This document shows, piece after piece, positions 1-6,719 of a stretch of 22,791 bases of DNA. Both the position numbers and the translations under genes were made by a program. Origin of the DNA: Campylobacterales bacterium. Lineage in GTDB: Bacteria; Campylobacterota; Campylobacteria; Campylobacterales; JALSKU01. Positions within the stretch are counted from its first letter, which is position 1; each line of letters opens with the position of its first letter. The notes under the pieces are model-generated. The model was not told where the DNA came from. It ran no database searches and saw nothing but the letters and a program-made list of their open reading frames with translations. The DNA is taken from positions 1 through 22,791 of the forward strand of contig JALVXV010000304.1 in assembly GCA_027038235.1 (NCBI GenBank), in the 5' to 3' direction.

Positions 1-170
1 AATAGAGTTTGTTGTAGTATCGTTTATGCTTGAAGATTAGAGGCTTTTAAAAAAGTTGAAGGCTTATCTACATGGTGTTAAGTCGAAACTTTTTTAAAAG
101 GCTATAAGTTCAATGATATGTGCTAATACAGTGAAGTCTATTGCAAAATTTGGGTTTAGTGTAGAGAGTC
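1..170. other. Gene-less left edge with long inverted repeat
   Basis: No convincing gene lies here. The frame starting at base 2 on the plus strand reads fairly protein-like (for example ICANTVKSIAKFGFSVES near 116-169) but is broken by TAG at 38-40 and TAA at 95-97. This could be the decayed tail of a gene entering from the left, or chance. The stretch is downstream of the minus-strand regulator pair, so it may also contain their 3' untranslated region. Confidence 0.35.
41..103. repeat. 17-base inverted repeat, 29-base loop
   Basis: The arm at 41-57 (aggcttttaaaaaagtt) is the reverse complement of 87-103 with one mismatch (43 against 101), so 16 of 17 positions pair. The stem is mostly A/T with a G/C pair or two at each end. 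It could act as a weak bidirectional terminator for the minus-strand crp/fnr pair, although it lacks a GC-rich stem followed by a U run. It could also be a remnant of terminal inverted repeats. The sequence shows the pairing only; the role is inference. Confidence 0.5.
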
Positions 171-809
171 TTACTGATAGAGAGATTTTAGAGCTTCGAT
201 GTCAAGTATTTTCATTTGATGTCCTTTGTCCACTAGGATATAGTTTGACTTTTTAAACTTAGTAATGGTTCTTGAAAGGGTTTCTGGAGTTGTATTTATC
301 AAAGCTGCAATTTGACCATTTTTAAGCTGTGAAAAAAGTTCACCATGCTCGACAAGCAATTTAGCTATCTTTGCCTCAGTAGTCAAAATCATCTCTTGAT
401 GTATAACATTTTGCAAAATTTTTGCTTTTTTTGATATTGATTTTATTATCTCCATAGAGAAGTTGGAATCTTTAAGAATTTTAACACTCAATTTTTTATA
501 ATCCACCTTTAATACTTTAGAGGCTATAACAGCCTCAGCAGTAGCAGGAAATGGAAAATTTTCAAAATTTGCCAACTCTCCAATAAGAGAAACAGGGGTA
601 AATTGGTATAAAAAAAGCTGATGACCTTTTGCATCTGTTTTGTACAGTTTTATAACCCCCTCTAAAATGATATGAAGATACTTTGGTCTATCTCCCTCAT
701 AAAAGAGGATATCATTTGCATTTAGCTTTACCAAAGATGATATATCTTCAATCTTTTTTATATTCTCTTCACTCAAACTATTAAAAAGTGCAATCTCCTT
801 TAGATGCAT
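171..809 (-). CDS. Crp/Fnr-family transcriptional regulator (downstream copy)
   Basis: A 212-residue cytoplasmic regulator. An N-terminal cyclic-nucleotide-binding-type beta-barrel (about 10-120, with FYEGDRPKYLHIILEG typical of the fold) is followed by the long dimerisation helix and a C-terminal winged helix-turn-helix (about 140-205). The recognition helix reads TPETLSRTI; its E-x-x-S-R pattern is the one Fnr uses to contact TTGAT half-sites. No cysteine cluster for an iron-sulfur centre is visible, so oxygen sensing by the Fnr mechanism is unlikely. The cAMP contact residues of Crp are also not obvious, leaving the effector unknown; NO or haem sensing as in Dnr/NssR-type relatives is only a possibility. 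The ATG at 807-809 overlaps the end of the upstream paralogue by 10 bases, so the two are co-translated. Confidence 0.9.
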   Translation of the reverse strand: MHLKEIALFNSLSEENIKKIEDISSLVKLNANDILFYEGDRPKYLHIILEGVIKLYKTDAKGHQLFLYQFTPVSLIGELANFENFPFPATAEAVIASKVLKVDYKKLSVKILKDSNFSMEIIKSISKKAKILQNVIHQEMILTTEAKIAKLLVEHGELFSQLKNGQIAALINTTPETLSRTITKFKKSNYILVDKGHQMKILDIEALKSLYQ

Positions 810-1447
810 TGTCCACTCACCTCTAAAAGTTTATCTCTATCGATGATAGTTATGTTGTGATTGTCATTGATAGTTATATAGTTTTTTCTTTTAAACTCAT
901 TTATTATCCTTGAGAGAGTTTCTGGTGTCATATTTATTCTCTTTGATATATCAGTATAAGTTGTACCATTAAAATCATCTATATTGTTAAGTATAAATTT
1001 AGCAACCCTCTCTTTTGTTGTCAAAAAACTACTATCTATAACCTGCATCAAGACCATAACCCTTTTATGTAATAGTTGTATCAACTCTCTGCAAAAAAAT
1101 AGATCTTTTAAAAGATCTATATCCAATTTTTTATAATCAATCTTAATAATCTTGCATTTTGTCGCACACTCAGCAGTAATCGGATATGGTATGTTATAAA
1201 ATATAGCAACTTCGCCTAAAAAATCTACCGATTTTATAGTATGGATATGAAGCTGTTTACTCTTTGAGTTGGTTTTATATATATCAACTCTTCCTTCTAA
1301 AAGCAAAAAAATATATTTTGGCTCATCTTGTTCATAAAAAACAACATCACCCACTCCATATGTCAGCAAAGATGAGTGAGCTTCTATAGCTCCTATCTGC
1401 TTATGACTAAAATTTTTAAAAAAAGATATCCTCTTTAAATCAACCAT
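800..1447 (-). CDS. Crp/Fnr-family transcriptional regulator (upstream copy)
   Basis: A 215-residue paralogue of the next gene, with the same architecture: cNMP-type sensor barrel (about 10-120, FYEQDEPKYIFLLLEG), dimer helix, and a winged helix-turn-helix with recognition helix TPETLSRII. The two recognition helices are nearly identical, so both proteins should bind the same kind of operator, while the sensor domains differ more. Cys residues are present (for example ATKC in the barrel and FFCREL later) but not in an Fnr-like N-terminal cluster. The start is ATG (complement of 1445-1447), preceded by a GGAG box four bases upstream. It is transcribed divergently from yggT. The gene contains a perfect 22-base palindrome (1099-1120) in the dimer-helix region. 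The effector is unknown. Confidence 0.9.
   Translation of the reverse strand: MVDLKRISFFKNFSHKQIGAIEAHSSLLTYGVGDVVFYEQDEPKYIFLLLEGRVDIYKTNSKSKQLHIHTIKSVDFLGEVAIFYNIPYPITAECATKCKIIKIDYKKLDIDLLKDLFFCRELIQLLHKRVMVLMQVIDSSFLTTKERVAKFILNNIDDFNGTTYTDISKRINMTPETLSRIINEFKRKNYITINDNHNITIIDRDKLLEVSGQCI
1099..1120. repeat. Perfect 22-base palindrome inside crp/fnr gene
   Basis: The half-site ATAGATCTTTT is followed directly by its exact reverse complement, with no spacer. It encodes the Asp-Leu-rich turn DIDLLKDL in the minus-strand regulator. It may be a by-product of that repetitive peptide. A DNA-level role is only a possibility. Confidence 0.6.
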
Positions 1448-1478
1448 GCTTCTCCAATTACTTGCTCTTTAAAGATAT

Positions 1479-1489
1479 TGTATATAATA
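1479..1489 (-). promoter_or_regulatory. Probable promoter -10 of the crp/fnr pair
   Basis: Read on the minus strand, this contains overlapping TATTAT and TATACA boxes about 30 bases upstream of the regulator start. No clear -35 is present, which is common in Campylobacterota sigma-70 promoters. It lies back-to-back with the yggT promoter. A short inverted repeat (CTTAATT at 1494-1500, AATTAAG at 1517-1523) sits between the two and could be an operator, but it does not match the TTGAT-N4-ATCAA consensus. Confidence 0.35.
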
Positions 1490-1534
1490 TTTGCTTAATT
1501 TCTAATCAGTTGAAAAAATTAAGTGATTTTAGGG

Positions 1535-1540
1535 TAAAAT
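1535..1540 (+). promoter_or_regulatory. Probable promoter -10 (TAAAAT) of yggT
   Basis: The box GGGTAAAATAC has the usual Campylobacterota form. It lies about 30 bases before the yggT start, with an AAAGGAG ribosome binding site at 1559-1565. Confidence 0.5.
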
Positions 1541-1571
1541 ACAAAAAATCAATATCATAAAGGAGTTTGAT

Positions 1572-1844
1572 TTGTTTTTAGTAGTTACTATTGTGCAAAT
1601 GTTACAAATGGTTATAAAACTCTATATTTGGGTTGTTATTATTGCTGCATTAATTAGTTGGGTAAGACCTGATCCATACAATCCGATAGTGCAGACTCTA
1701 TATAGACTAACTGAGCCTATATATGCATATATAAGAAGGTATATACCCACTATCATTGGTGGGATTGATCTTGCACCATTGATAGTTATATTTGGTTTGC
1801 AATTTATTGAACTTTTACTTTCAAATATGCTTATATCTATGTGA
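1572..1844 (+). CDS. yggT: YggT-family integral membrane protein
   Basis: A 90-residue inner-membrane protein with two hydrophobic segments (about 5-30 and 65-88). They flank the family signature: S-W-V-R-P-D-P-Y-N-P near 29-38, then LTEPIYAYIRRYIP and GGIDLAPL. The family is widespread; in other bacteria yggT-like genes lie near division or osmotic-protection loci, but the biochemical role is not firmly known. The start is a TTG at 1572 with a strong AAAGGAG six bases upstream. The gene is first in a plus-strand series that continues, after a repeat tract, into slt. It corresponds in position to the yggT-like gene next to slt in Campylobacter. Confidence 0.88.
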   Translation: MFLVVTIVQMLQMVIKLYIWVVIIAALISWVRPDPYNPIVQTLYRLTEPIYAYIRRYIPTIIGGIDLAPLIVIFGLQFIELLLSNMLISM

Positions 1845-1862
1845 GAGAGGAGATGGGATGTT

Positions 1863-1928
1863 GGGATATAGGGTTTGGGATATAGGATATAGGGTTTGGG
1901 GTTTGGGATTTGGGATTTGAGATTTGGG
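1863..1928 (+). repeat. G-rich degenerate short tandem repeat; possible G-quadruplex
   Basis: The tract between yggT and slt is built from imperfect six- and seven-base units such as GGGATTT, GGGTTT and GGGATATA. GGG runs lie at 1863, 1871, 1877, 1892, 1898, 1905, 1912 and 1926, plus one at 1855. Bases 1892-1914 contain four G runs of at least three, separated by TTT, TTT and ATTT, a textbook intramolecular G-quadruplex pattern on the coding strand. The tract ends just before the slt ribosome binding site (AGGAG, 1931-1935). It stands out sharply in this AT-rich sequence and resembles short repeats that vary in copy number by slippage. Any effect on slt expression is inference. Confidence 0.75.
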
Positions 1929-1939
1929 ATAGGAGTAAA

Positions 1940-3553
1940 ATGATTATAATTTACAAGTTGCGAATCACTGCTACTATATTATTGCTTTTTATCAGCAGTA
2001 CTCTATTTTCAAAGGAGATTACACTTGAATTTTTAAATTCAAAACCCAAAAGTATTTACAAAGATTATTATATTTGGAGATATTTAGAGCAAAATGTTAG
2101 CTCCAAAACTGCTCTAAAACTTTTAGGAGATACAAAAAGGGTCAATAAAAAACTCTTTATAAAATTTGCAAAAAGGATAGATGATAGGAGTTATAAAAAG
2201 ATTTTAAAATGCTACAAAATGAGACCTAAAGAGTTTTTAACAAGTGATGCCGATTGTATAAAGATAGGATTTAGTAGTTATGATGCTACAAGGCTATCTT
2301 TGAAAGAGTTAGAGCTGATTGATAAAAAAATTTCCAATAAATATCCAAAACTCCACAATATCTATCAAGTCTTACTAGATAAAAATCCATTTAATAGGCT
2401 TGTTAGAAGCGATAAAGATACATTCTTTGATACTTTCAATAGGGTTGGTTCACTCTATAGAAAAAAGCACTTTAACCATGCAATAAATAGAGATTTTTTA
2501 CAAAAGATAGTACATGATAGAAGATTTAATCAAACAGCAAAGCTTATCATAACAAATGCAAAACTTGATAAACTTCATAGATCTATACTTGATATAAATA
2601 GCTCTAGTTTGAGTGCAAAAACCAATTTTTTACTCTTTTTAAATGCTATAAAACTCGACAATAAGGGATTGGCAAGGAGATATCTCTCTCTAGCTAAAAA
2701 GAGATTTTATTTTAGATTTGATAAGGATAAGGCTCTATTTTGGGAATATCTTGTATATAATGATCTCAAATCGCTAAATAAACTTACTAAGAGTTTTGAT
2801 ATCAATATCTACTCCCTATATGCCTATGAAAAGCTTGGAAAAAAGCCATCAAATATAAAGATTATCCAAAAGTGTAAATACTTAAAACCCAAAATAGATA
2901 TAACAAAACCATTTAATTGGTTGCAACTTCTTAAAAAGATAGATAAAAAAGATAAAGATCTAATAAAATTTTCTAAGAGTTTTAAAAGTTGCGATGAGCT
3001 ACCTATAAAGTCCTTCATCCTCGAAAGGGTAAATTTTAGAGATTACAACTATTTTATACTACCATACTACAGATATATAAAGGAGTATTCAAAGGATAAA
3101 CAGGCACTTTTACTAGCCATTGCTAGACAAGAGAGTCGCTTTATACCCTCTTGTATCTCCACCTCTTATGCTCTTGGGATGATGCAGTTTATGCCATTTT
3201 TAGCAAAAGATACTGCAAAGTTGATGAAGGTAAAAAATTTTGACTTAGATGATATGTTTAAGCCTAGGATAGCTTATAGCTTTGCCTATCTTCATATCAG
3301 CTACCTTCAAAGAAGATTGAAGCATCCTCTTTTTATAGCTTATGCCTACAACGGAGGTATAGGTTTTACAAAAAGAATGCTAAAAAATGGATTATTTAAA
3401 GAGGGTATCTATGAGCCTTTTATGAGTATGGAGCTTGTGCCTTATGATGAGAGCAAACGGTATGCTAAAAAAGTTTTGGCAAATTATATCATATATAAAA
3501 GTATTTTGGGAGAAAAAAGTAGTCTTATAACTCTTTTAAAAAGGTTAAAATAA
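1940..3553 (+). CDS. slt: Soluble lytic murein transglycosylase (Slt family)
   Basis: An exported 537-residue enzyme that cleaves the MurNAc-GlcNAc glycan strand of peptidoglycan, leaving 1,6-anhydro-MurNAc ends. An N-terminal signal peptide (MIIIYKLRITATILLLF...) is followed by a helical superhelix region (about 25-370) and the C-terminal GEWL-like catalytic domain. That domain has ARQESRF (catalytic Glu about residue 398), SYALGMMQFMP, AYNGG and a closing E-x-x-P-Y-x-E motif. I chose the ATG at 1940 because it follows AGGAG and begins a proper signal peptide. An upstream TTG at 1910 in the same frame lies inside the G-rich repeat and would add repeat-encoded residues. The last 29 bases overlap the convergent lipoprotein gene. 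Confidence 0.93.
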   Translation: MIIIYKLRITATILLLFISSTLFSKEITLEFLNSKPKSIYKDYYIWRYLEQNVSSKTALKLLGDTKRVNKKLFIKFAKRIDDRSYKKILKCYKMRPKEFLTSDADCIKIGFSSYDATRLSLKELELIDKKISNKYPKLHNIYQVLLDKNPFNRLVRSDKDTFFDTFNRVGSLYRKKHFNHAINRDFLQKIVHDRRFNQTAKLIITNAKLDKLHRSILDINSSSLSAKTNFLLFLNAIKLDNKGLARRYLSLAKKRFYFRFDKDKALFWEYLVYNDLKSLNKLTKSFDINIYSLYAYEKLGKKPSNIKIIQKCKYLKPKIDITKPFNWLQLLKKIDKKDKDLIKFSKSFKSCDELPIKSFILERVNFRDYNYFILPYYRYIKEYSKDKQALLLAIARQESRFIPSCISTSYALGMMQFMPFLAKDTAKLMKVKNFDLDDMFKPRIAYSFAYLHISYLQRRLKHPLFIAYAYNGGIGFTKRMLKNGLFKEGIYEPFMSMELVPYDESKRYAKKVLANYIIYKSILGEKSSLITLLKRLK

Positions 3554-4016
3554 CTCTACTATGTTGGGCATTTTCAAAGGTAAGTTTTAGAGTTTTACTT
3601 TTTTGTTTTGGAAATTTTATAAGGTAGTACTCGCTCCACCTATTTTTGATGGGGATAAGTTTTAATATTTTACTATTTTTATCAAGAATCTCTATATCAT
3701 CTGCTAAAATAGCTCCATTTAGTCTAATTTGGTAAAATGGGTTATTATTTTGCTTGGGATGTTCACTCTCTTTACTAAGGTAGATATTTATAAGAAAGTT
3801 CTCTTTGGTCTTATCTATCTCTGATGTTTTTATAGGATTTAGGTAGGTTGCAAGTATAAAAACTTTGCTATTTTGATTTGTAAGTTCACCCTTTTGAGTA
3901 TTTACTATGCTAAGCTCATGAACTCTTTGTCTATCAAGCCTGTCAATAGTGATATCTTTTGAGCACCCAAATATAAAAAGAGATATTATAAAAAGTGAAA
4001 AAAATTTCTGCATCAT
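3525..4016 (-). CDS. Small lipoprotein, function unknown
   Basis: About 163 residues from the ATG at 4014-4016 (or the adjacent ATG at 4011-4013). The N-terminus is a lipoprotein signal: MQKFFSLF, a hydrophobic stretch, and the lipobox LFIFGCS, so the mature protein should be lipid-anchored at the Cys. The rest is a soluble, beta-rich-looking domain (for example YLIKFPKQKSKTLKLTFENA near the end) with no motif I can name. A longer frame begins at a TTG (4050-4052), but it would push the signal peptide inward. No clear Shine-Dalgarno box precedes the ATG pair. It converges with slt (29-base overlap) and diverges from mobB. A hypothetical gene occupies the same place in Campylobacter (Cj0842, from memory). 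Confidence 0.75.
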   Translation of the reverse strand: MMQKFFSLFIISLFIFGCSKDITIDRLDRQRVHELSIVNTQKGELTNQNSKVFILATYLNPIKTSEIDKTKENFLINIYLSKESEHPKQNNNPFYQIRLNGAILADDIEILDKNSKILKLIPIKNRWSEYYLIKFPKQKSKTLKLTFENAQHSRVILTFLKEL

Positions 4017-4093
4017 AAAACTTTTATATTTTATTTTTTTGAAGTATATCAAAAAATGATAATAATTTTATTAAACAATAAAAACAATTGTTG

Positions 4094-4099
4094 TAAAAT
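4094..4099 (+). promoter_or_regulatory. Probable promoter -10 (TAAAAT) of mobB-fbp
   Basis: The box TTGTAAAATA lies 28 bases upstream of the chosen mobB start and is followed by AAAGGA (4117-4122). If transcription begins near 4106, the longer mobB reading frame from ATG 4056 is excluded, which supports the GTG at 4128. Confidence 0.5.
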
Positions 4100-4127
4100 A
4101 TCAACAATATCTCCTCAAAGGAAAATT

Positions 4128-4634
4128 GTGCAAAAAATTTGTGTCGCATTTACAGGACCATCAAATAGCGGAAAGACCACCGCGATAGTAAAAATAGCTG
4201 AAAAATTGACCAAAAATTATAAGTTAGCCATCATCAAAAATGACCCAGGCGATAAAGCAAAATTTGATATAGAGGGAAAAGATAGCTGGAAATTTACCCA
4301 GACAGGAGCAAATGTAGCGATCGTTTCACCCACTAGAACAACTCTTTTTTTACAAGAACAAAGAGATATAAAGGATGTTGCTAAGCTCTTTGGTGAGTAT
4401 GATATACTTATAGTAGAAGGATTGAAGTATCTTGATCTGCCAAGGATAGGCATATTTAGAAATAGACTAGATGAGAGCTATTTTCCATATATAAAGGCTA
4501 TCGCTTGTGATAACTCAATAGATCTTTTTAAGTACAAGATACCAAAAGATATAGAGATTTTAGACTTAAACGATATAGACGGATTGATAAAATGGATTTT
4601 TAAAAATGGAGTAAGAGATGATAGAGATCATTGA
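4128..4634 (+). CDS. mobB: Molybdopterin-guanine dinucleotide biosynthesis adaptor MobB
   Basis: A 168-residue P-loop GTP-binding protein that assists MobA in attaching GMP to molybdopterin for bis-MGD enzymes such as formate dehydrogenase and periplasmic nitrate reductase. Visible features are the Walker A G-P-S-N-S-G-K-T-T (about 10-18), DPGDKAKFDIEGKDSWKF (the MobB His/Asp-Gly-Lys-Asp-Ser region, here DIEGKDS), a following TGANVAIVSPTRT, and the Walker B-like ILIVEGLKY. I chose the GTG at 4128 because AAAGGA lies five bases before it. The frame is open from ATG 4056, but that adds 24 residues of AT-rich, non-conserved sequence overlapping the promoter. The 3' end overlaps fbp by 17 bases. 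Confidence 0.88.
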   Translation: MQKICVAFTGPSNSGKTTAIVKIAEKLTKNYKLAIIKNDPGDKAKFDIEGKDSWKFTQTGANVAIVSPTRTTLFLQEQRDIKDVAKLFGEYDILIVEGLKYLDLPRIGIFRNRLDESYFPYIKAIACDNSIDLFKYKIPKDIEILDLNDIDGLIKWIFKNGVRDDRDH

Positions 4635-5472
4635 GGCTGTTGAAAAGATAGCCATTAGGATAAAAGATGCCTTTGTAAATGAGGATGTGCTTTATAATGA
4701 TACTATAAATGCTACAGGTGATGTTCAGCTAAAGCTTGATATAAAAAGCGATATGATAGTAGAAGAGGAGTTAAGCAAAGTCTTTACACTAAAAGAGATA
4801 ATAAGCGAAGAGAAAGAGAAAATTCTTGAAATAAACCCAAATGGCAAATATACTATAGCTTATGACCCACTTGATGGCTCTAGTCTTGCTGATGTAAACT
4901 TGAGTGTCGGCTCCATATTTGGAATATATGAGGGTGGCTTAAGTGGCAAAAATTTAAAAGCAGCTATATATGTGATATATGGCCCTAGAGTAGAGATGGT
5001 AATAGCTAGAGAGAGTGTAGAGGTTTATAAATTAAAGCTTAACAATAAATTTCACTTTTTAAAAGAGCTTCATTTAAAAAACAAAGGCAAATTAAATGCT
5101 CCAGGCGGTACTCAGCAACATTGGTCAACATATCACAAAAAGATGATAGATGGATTTTTTAAAGAGGGTTATAGGCTTAGATATTCAGGTGGCATGGTAC
5201 CAGATCTTCATCATATCCTCTTAAAAGGTGGGGGTCTTTTTTCATATCCAGGTACAAGCGACAAACCAGAAGGAAAACTTAGAATGCTTTTTGAGGTCTT
5301 CCCTTTTGCATATATTTATGAAAAAGCTGGTGGTCAAGCGATAGATGGGCACAAGAGAATTTTAGATCTATCTCCTAAACATATCCATGATACTACTCCA
5401 TGTTTTTTTGGCTCCAATTATGAGATAGATAGAGTTAAGGAGGTTTATAGGGATAAAGGTGGCAAGAGCTAA
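4618..5472 (+). CDS. fbp: Fructose-1,6-bisphosphatase, class I
   Basis: A 284-residue cytosolic gluconeogenic enzyme that hydrolyses fructose 1,6-bisphosphate to fructose 6-phosphate and phosphate. Metal- and phosphate-site motifs are clear. A-Y-D-P-L-D-G-S-S lies at about 81-89, followed by VGSIFGIYEG. LRYSGGMVPDLHHILL, and then the segment around E226 with an F-x-Y-x-x-E-x-A-G-G pattern, form the class I active-site signature. The protein is shorter than the typical class I enzyme of about 330 residues, as in other Campylobacterota. It starts at ATG 4618 inside the end of mobB (17-base overlap), so it is translationally coupled. The mobB-fbp pairing is conserved in Campylobacter. Confidence 0.95.
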   Translation: MIEIIEAVEKIAIRIKDAFVNEDVLYNDTINATGDVQLKLDIKSDMIVEEELSKVFTLKEIISEEKEKILEINPNGKYTIAYDPLDGSSLADVNLSVGSIFGIYEGGLSGKNLKAAIYVIYGPRVEMVIARESVEVYKLKLNNKFHFLKELHLKNKGKLNAPGGTQQHWSTYHKKMIDGFFKEGYRLRYSGGMVPDLHHILLKGGGLFSYPGTSDKPEGKLRMLFEVFPFAYIYEKAGGQAIDGHKRILDLSPKHIHDTTPCFFGSNYEIDRVKEVYRDKGGKS

Positions 5473-5512
5473 GAGCTTTTGGTCGCTGGTCTCTTAATCT
5501 AAAGGATTTCAA

Positions 5513-5713
5513 GTGAAGGAAGATAGAAAATTGGATGAGTATGAGTTAAAACTTATTCAAATGAGTAAAGAGCTTAAAAATTGTCAAAAACAAAGAGATG
5601 TAGATAGTTGCCTAAAATGTGATAAAATCATTGGTTGTAAGATAAGAAATGAGTATGTTCATGCTGTTTATGATAGCTTAAACAAAGGACAAAGTGGTGG
5701 ATTTGAATTTTAA
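5513..5713 (+). CDS. Small conserved four-cysteine protein
   Basis: A 66-residue soluble protein of unknown function. It is rich in charged residues with an amphipathic N-terminal helix (DEYELKLIQMSKEL). It carries four Cys (C24, C33, C36, C42) with a C-x2-C pair, a plausible metal-binding set. The C-terminus is GGFEF. The start is GTG at 5513, six bases after AAAGGA (5501-5506). A similar small gene lies between fbp and metG in Campylobacter (Cj0839, from memory), so I regard it as a real core gene and not as part of the downstream restriction-modification operon. Its last 17-20 bases overlap the methyltransferase start. Confidence 0.75.
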   Translation: MKEDRKLDEYELKLIQMSKELKNCQKQRDVDSCLKCDKIIGCKIRNEYVHAVYDSLNKGQSGGFEF

Positions 5714-6719
5714 AATAGCCCAAAGAAGATATCTTGGCAATAAAAATACCATTTTACCTTTTATAGAAAAAATTATTAAAGAAGAGATAGGAGATTTTAA
5801 CTCATTTTGTGATATTTTTGCGGGAACTGGAACGGTTGGTAATCGTTTTAATACAAAAAACACTAAAATAATTTTGAATGACTTACTCTATCATAACTTT
5901 GTAGCACTAAATGCTTTTTTAAGTCAAGATAATTTTAATAAAGATAAAATAGTAGAGATTATAAATAATTTTAACAAATTATCAATAAAAGAGGATAATT
6001 ATTTTTCTATAAATTTTGGAAATAGATACTTTTCAATAAACAATGCTAGAAAGATAGGGTTTATCAGAGAAGAGATAAGAAAACTTTTTTTGAGACATAA
6101 AATAAATAGAAGAGAAAAAGATATACTTTTAACTTCTCTTAATTATTCTATTGACAAGATAGCAAATACAGTAGGACATTATGATGCATACATAAAAAAA
6201 GAGTTAAAAGATGTAAAATTTGAAATGAAAATGTTAAATATTGATAATGAAAAAAATATAAATAATGAGATTTACAACAAAGATGCAAATATCCTTATAA
6301 GAGATATTGAGTGTGACATTTTGTATCTTGATCCACCATACAATTCAAGGCAATATAGTGATGCTTATCATTTGCTCGAAAACTTAACCTTATGGCAAAA
6401 ACCAAAAGTTGAAGGAGTAGCAAAAAAATTTGATAGAACTCATATAAAAAGTGAATATTGTAAAATAACCGCAACTAAAAGTTTTGAAGATTTAGTTATG
6501 AATGCAAAAGCTAAATATATACTTTTATCATACAATAATATGGCAAATAAAGGTAATCATAGAAGCAATGCTAGAATTAGTGATGAAGATATTTTTAGGA
6601 TTTTAAGTTCAAGAGGGAATGTGAAAATATTTGAACAAATACATAAAGAGTTTAATGCGGGCAAAAAAAGAAGAGATGATAATAAAGAAAGAGTGTTTTT
6701 TGTAGAGGTAAGCAAATGA
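5694..6719 (+). CDS. Alpha-class (D12) DNA N6-adenine methyltransferase
   Basis: About 340 residues. It transfers a methyl group from S-adenosylmethionine to adenine in one strand of the operon's target. Motif order is X (RRYLGNK, 11-17), I (DIFAGTGTVG, 40-49), a roughly 150-residue target-recognition region, then IV (DPPYNSRQY, from 213), which is the alpha or D12 class. The DPPY tetrad is intact. Candidate starts are GTG 5694, GTG 5697 or TTG 5703, all within the 3' end of the four-Cys gene and downstream of AAAGGA (5684-5689); the spacing best suits GTG 5697 or 5694. It ends in an ATGA overlap with the next frame. The RRYLGNK subgroup differs from DpnM/Dam. The target is not readable from sequence. 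Confidence 0.9.
   Translation: MVDLNFKIAQRRYLGNKNTILPFIEKIIKEEIGDFNSFCDIFAGTGTVGNRFNTKNTKIILNDLLYHNFVALNAFLSQDNFNKDKIVEIINNFNKLSIKEDNYFSINFGNRYFSINNARKIGFIREEIRKLFLRHKINRREKDILLTSLNYSIDKIANTVGHYDAYIKKELKDVKFEMKMLNIDNEKNINNEIYNKDANILIRDIECDILYLDPPYNSRQYSDAYHLLENLTLWQKPKVEGVAKKFDRTHIKSEYCKITATKSFEDLVMNAKAKYILLSYNNMANKGNHRSNARISDEDIFRILSSRGNVKIFEQIHKEFNAGKKRRDDNKERVFFVEVSK

Noticed and set aside
1494..1523. Fnr-type operator in the crp/fnr-yggT intergenic region
   Set aside because: The inverted repeat CTTAATT-N16-AATTAAG has the wrong half-site and spacing for TTGAT-N4-ATCAA; it is kept only as a weak remark.
1863..1928. CRISPR-like array
   Set aside because: Units are only six to eight bases, without spacers of constant length, so it is a simple repeat.
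1910..1939. Upstream TTG as the slt start, adding 10 residues
   Set aside because: It lies in the G-rich repeat, has no ribosome binding site of its own, and spoils the signal peptide; ATG 1940 follows AGGAG.
4056..4127. ATG 4056 as the mobB start
   Set aside because: The added sequence is non-conserved and overlaps a TAAAAT promoter box; GTG 4128 has AAAGGA at good spacing and starts just before the P-loop strand.
5473..5512. Intrinsic terminator after fbp
   Set aside because: The 40-base gap has a short GAGCT-type repeat but no stable stem with a U run; the next gene is probably co-transcribed.
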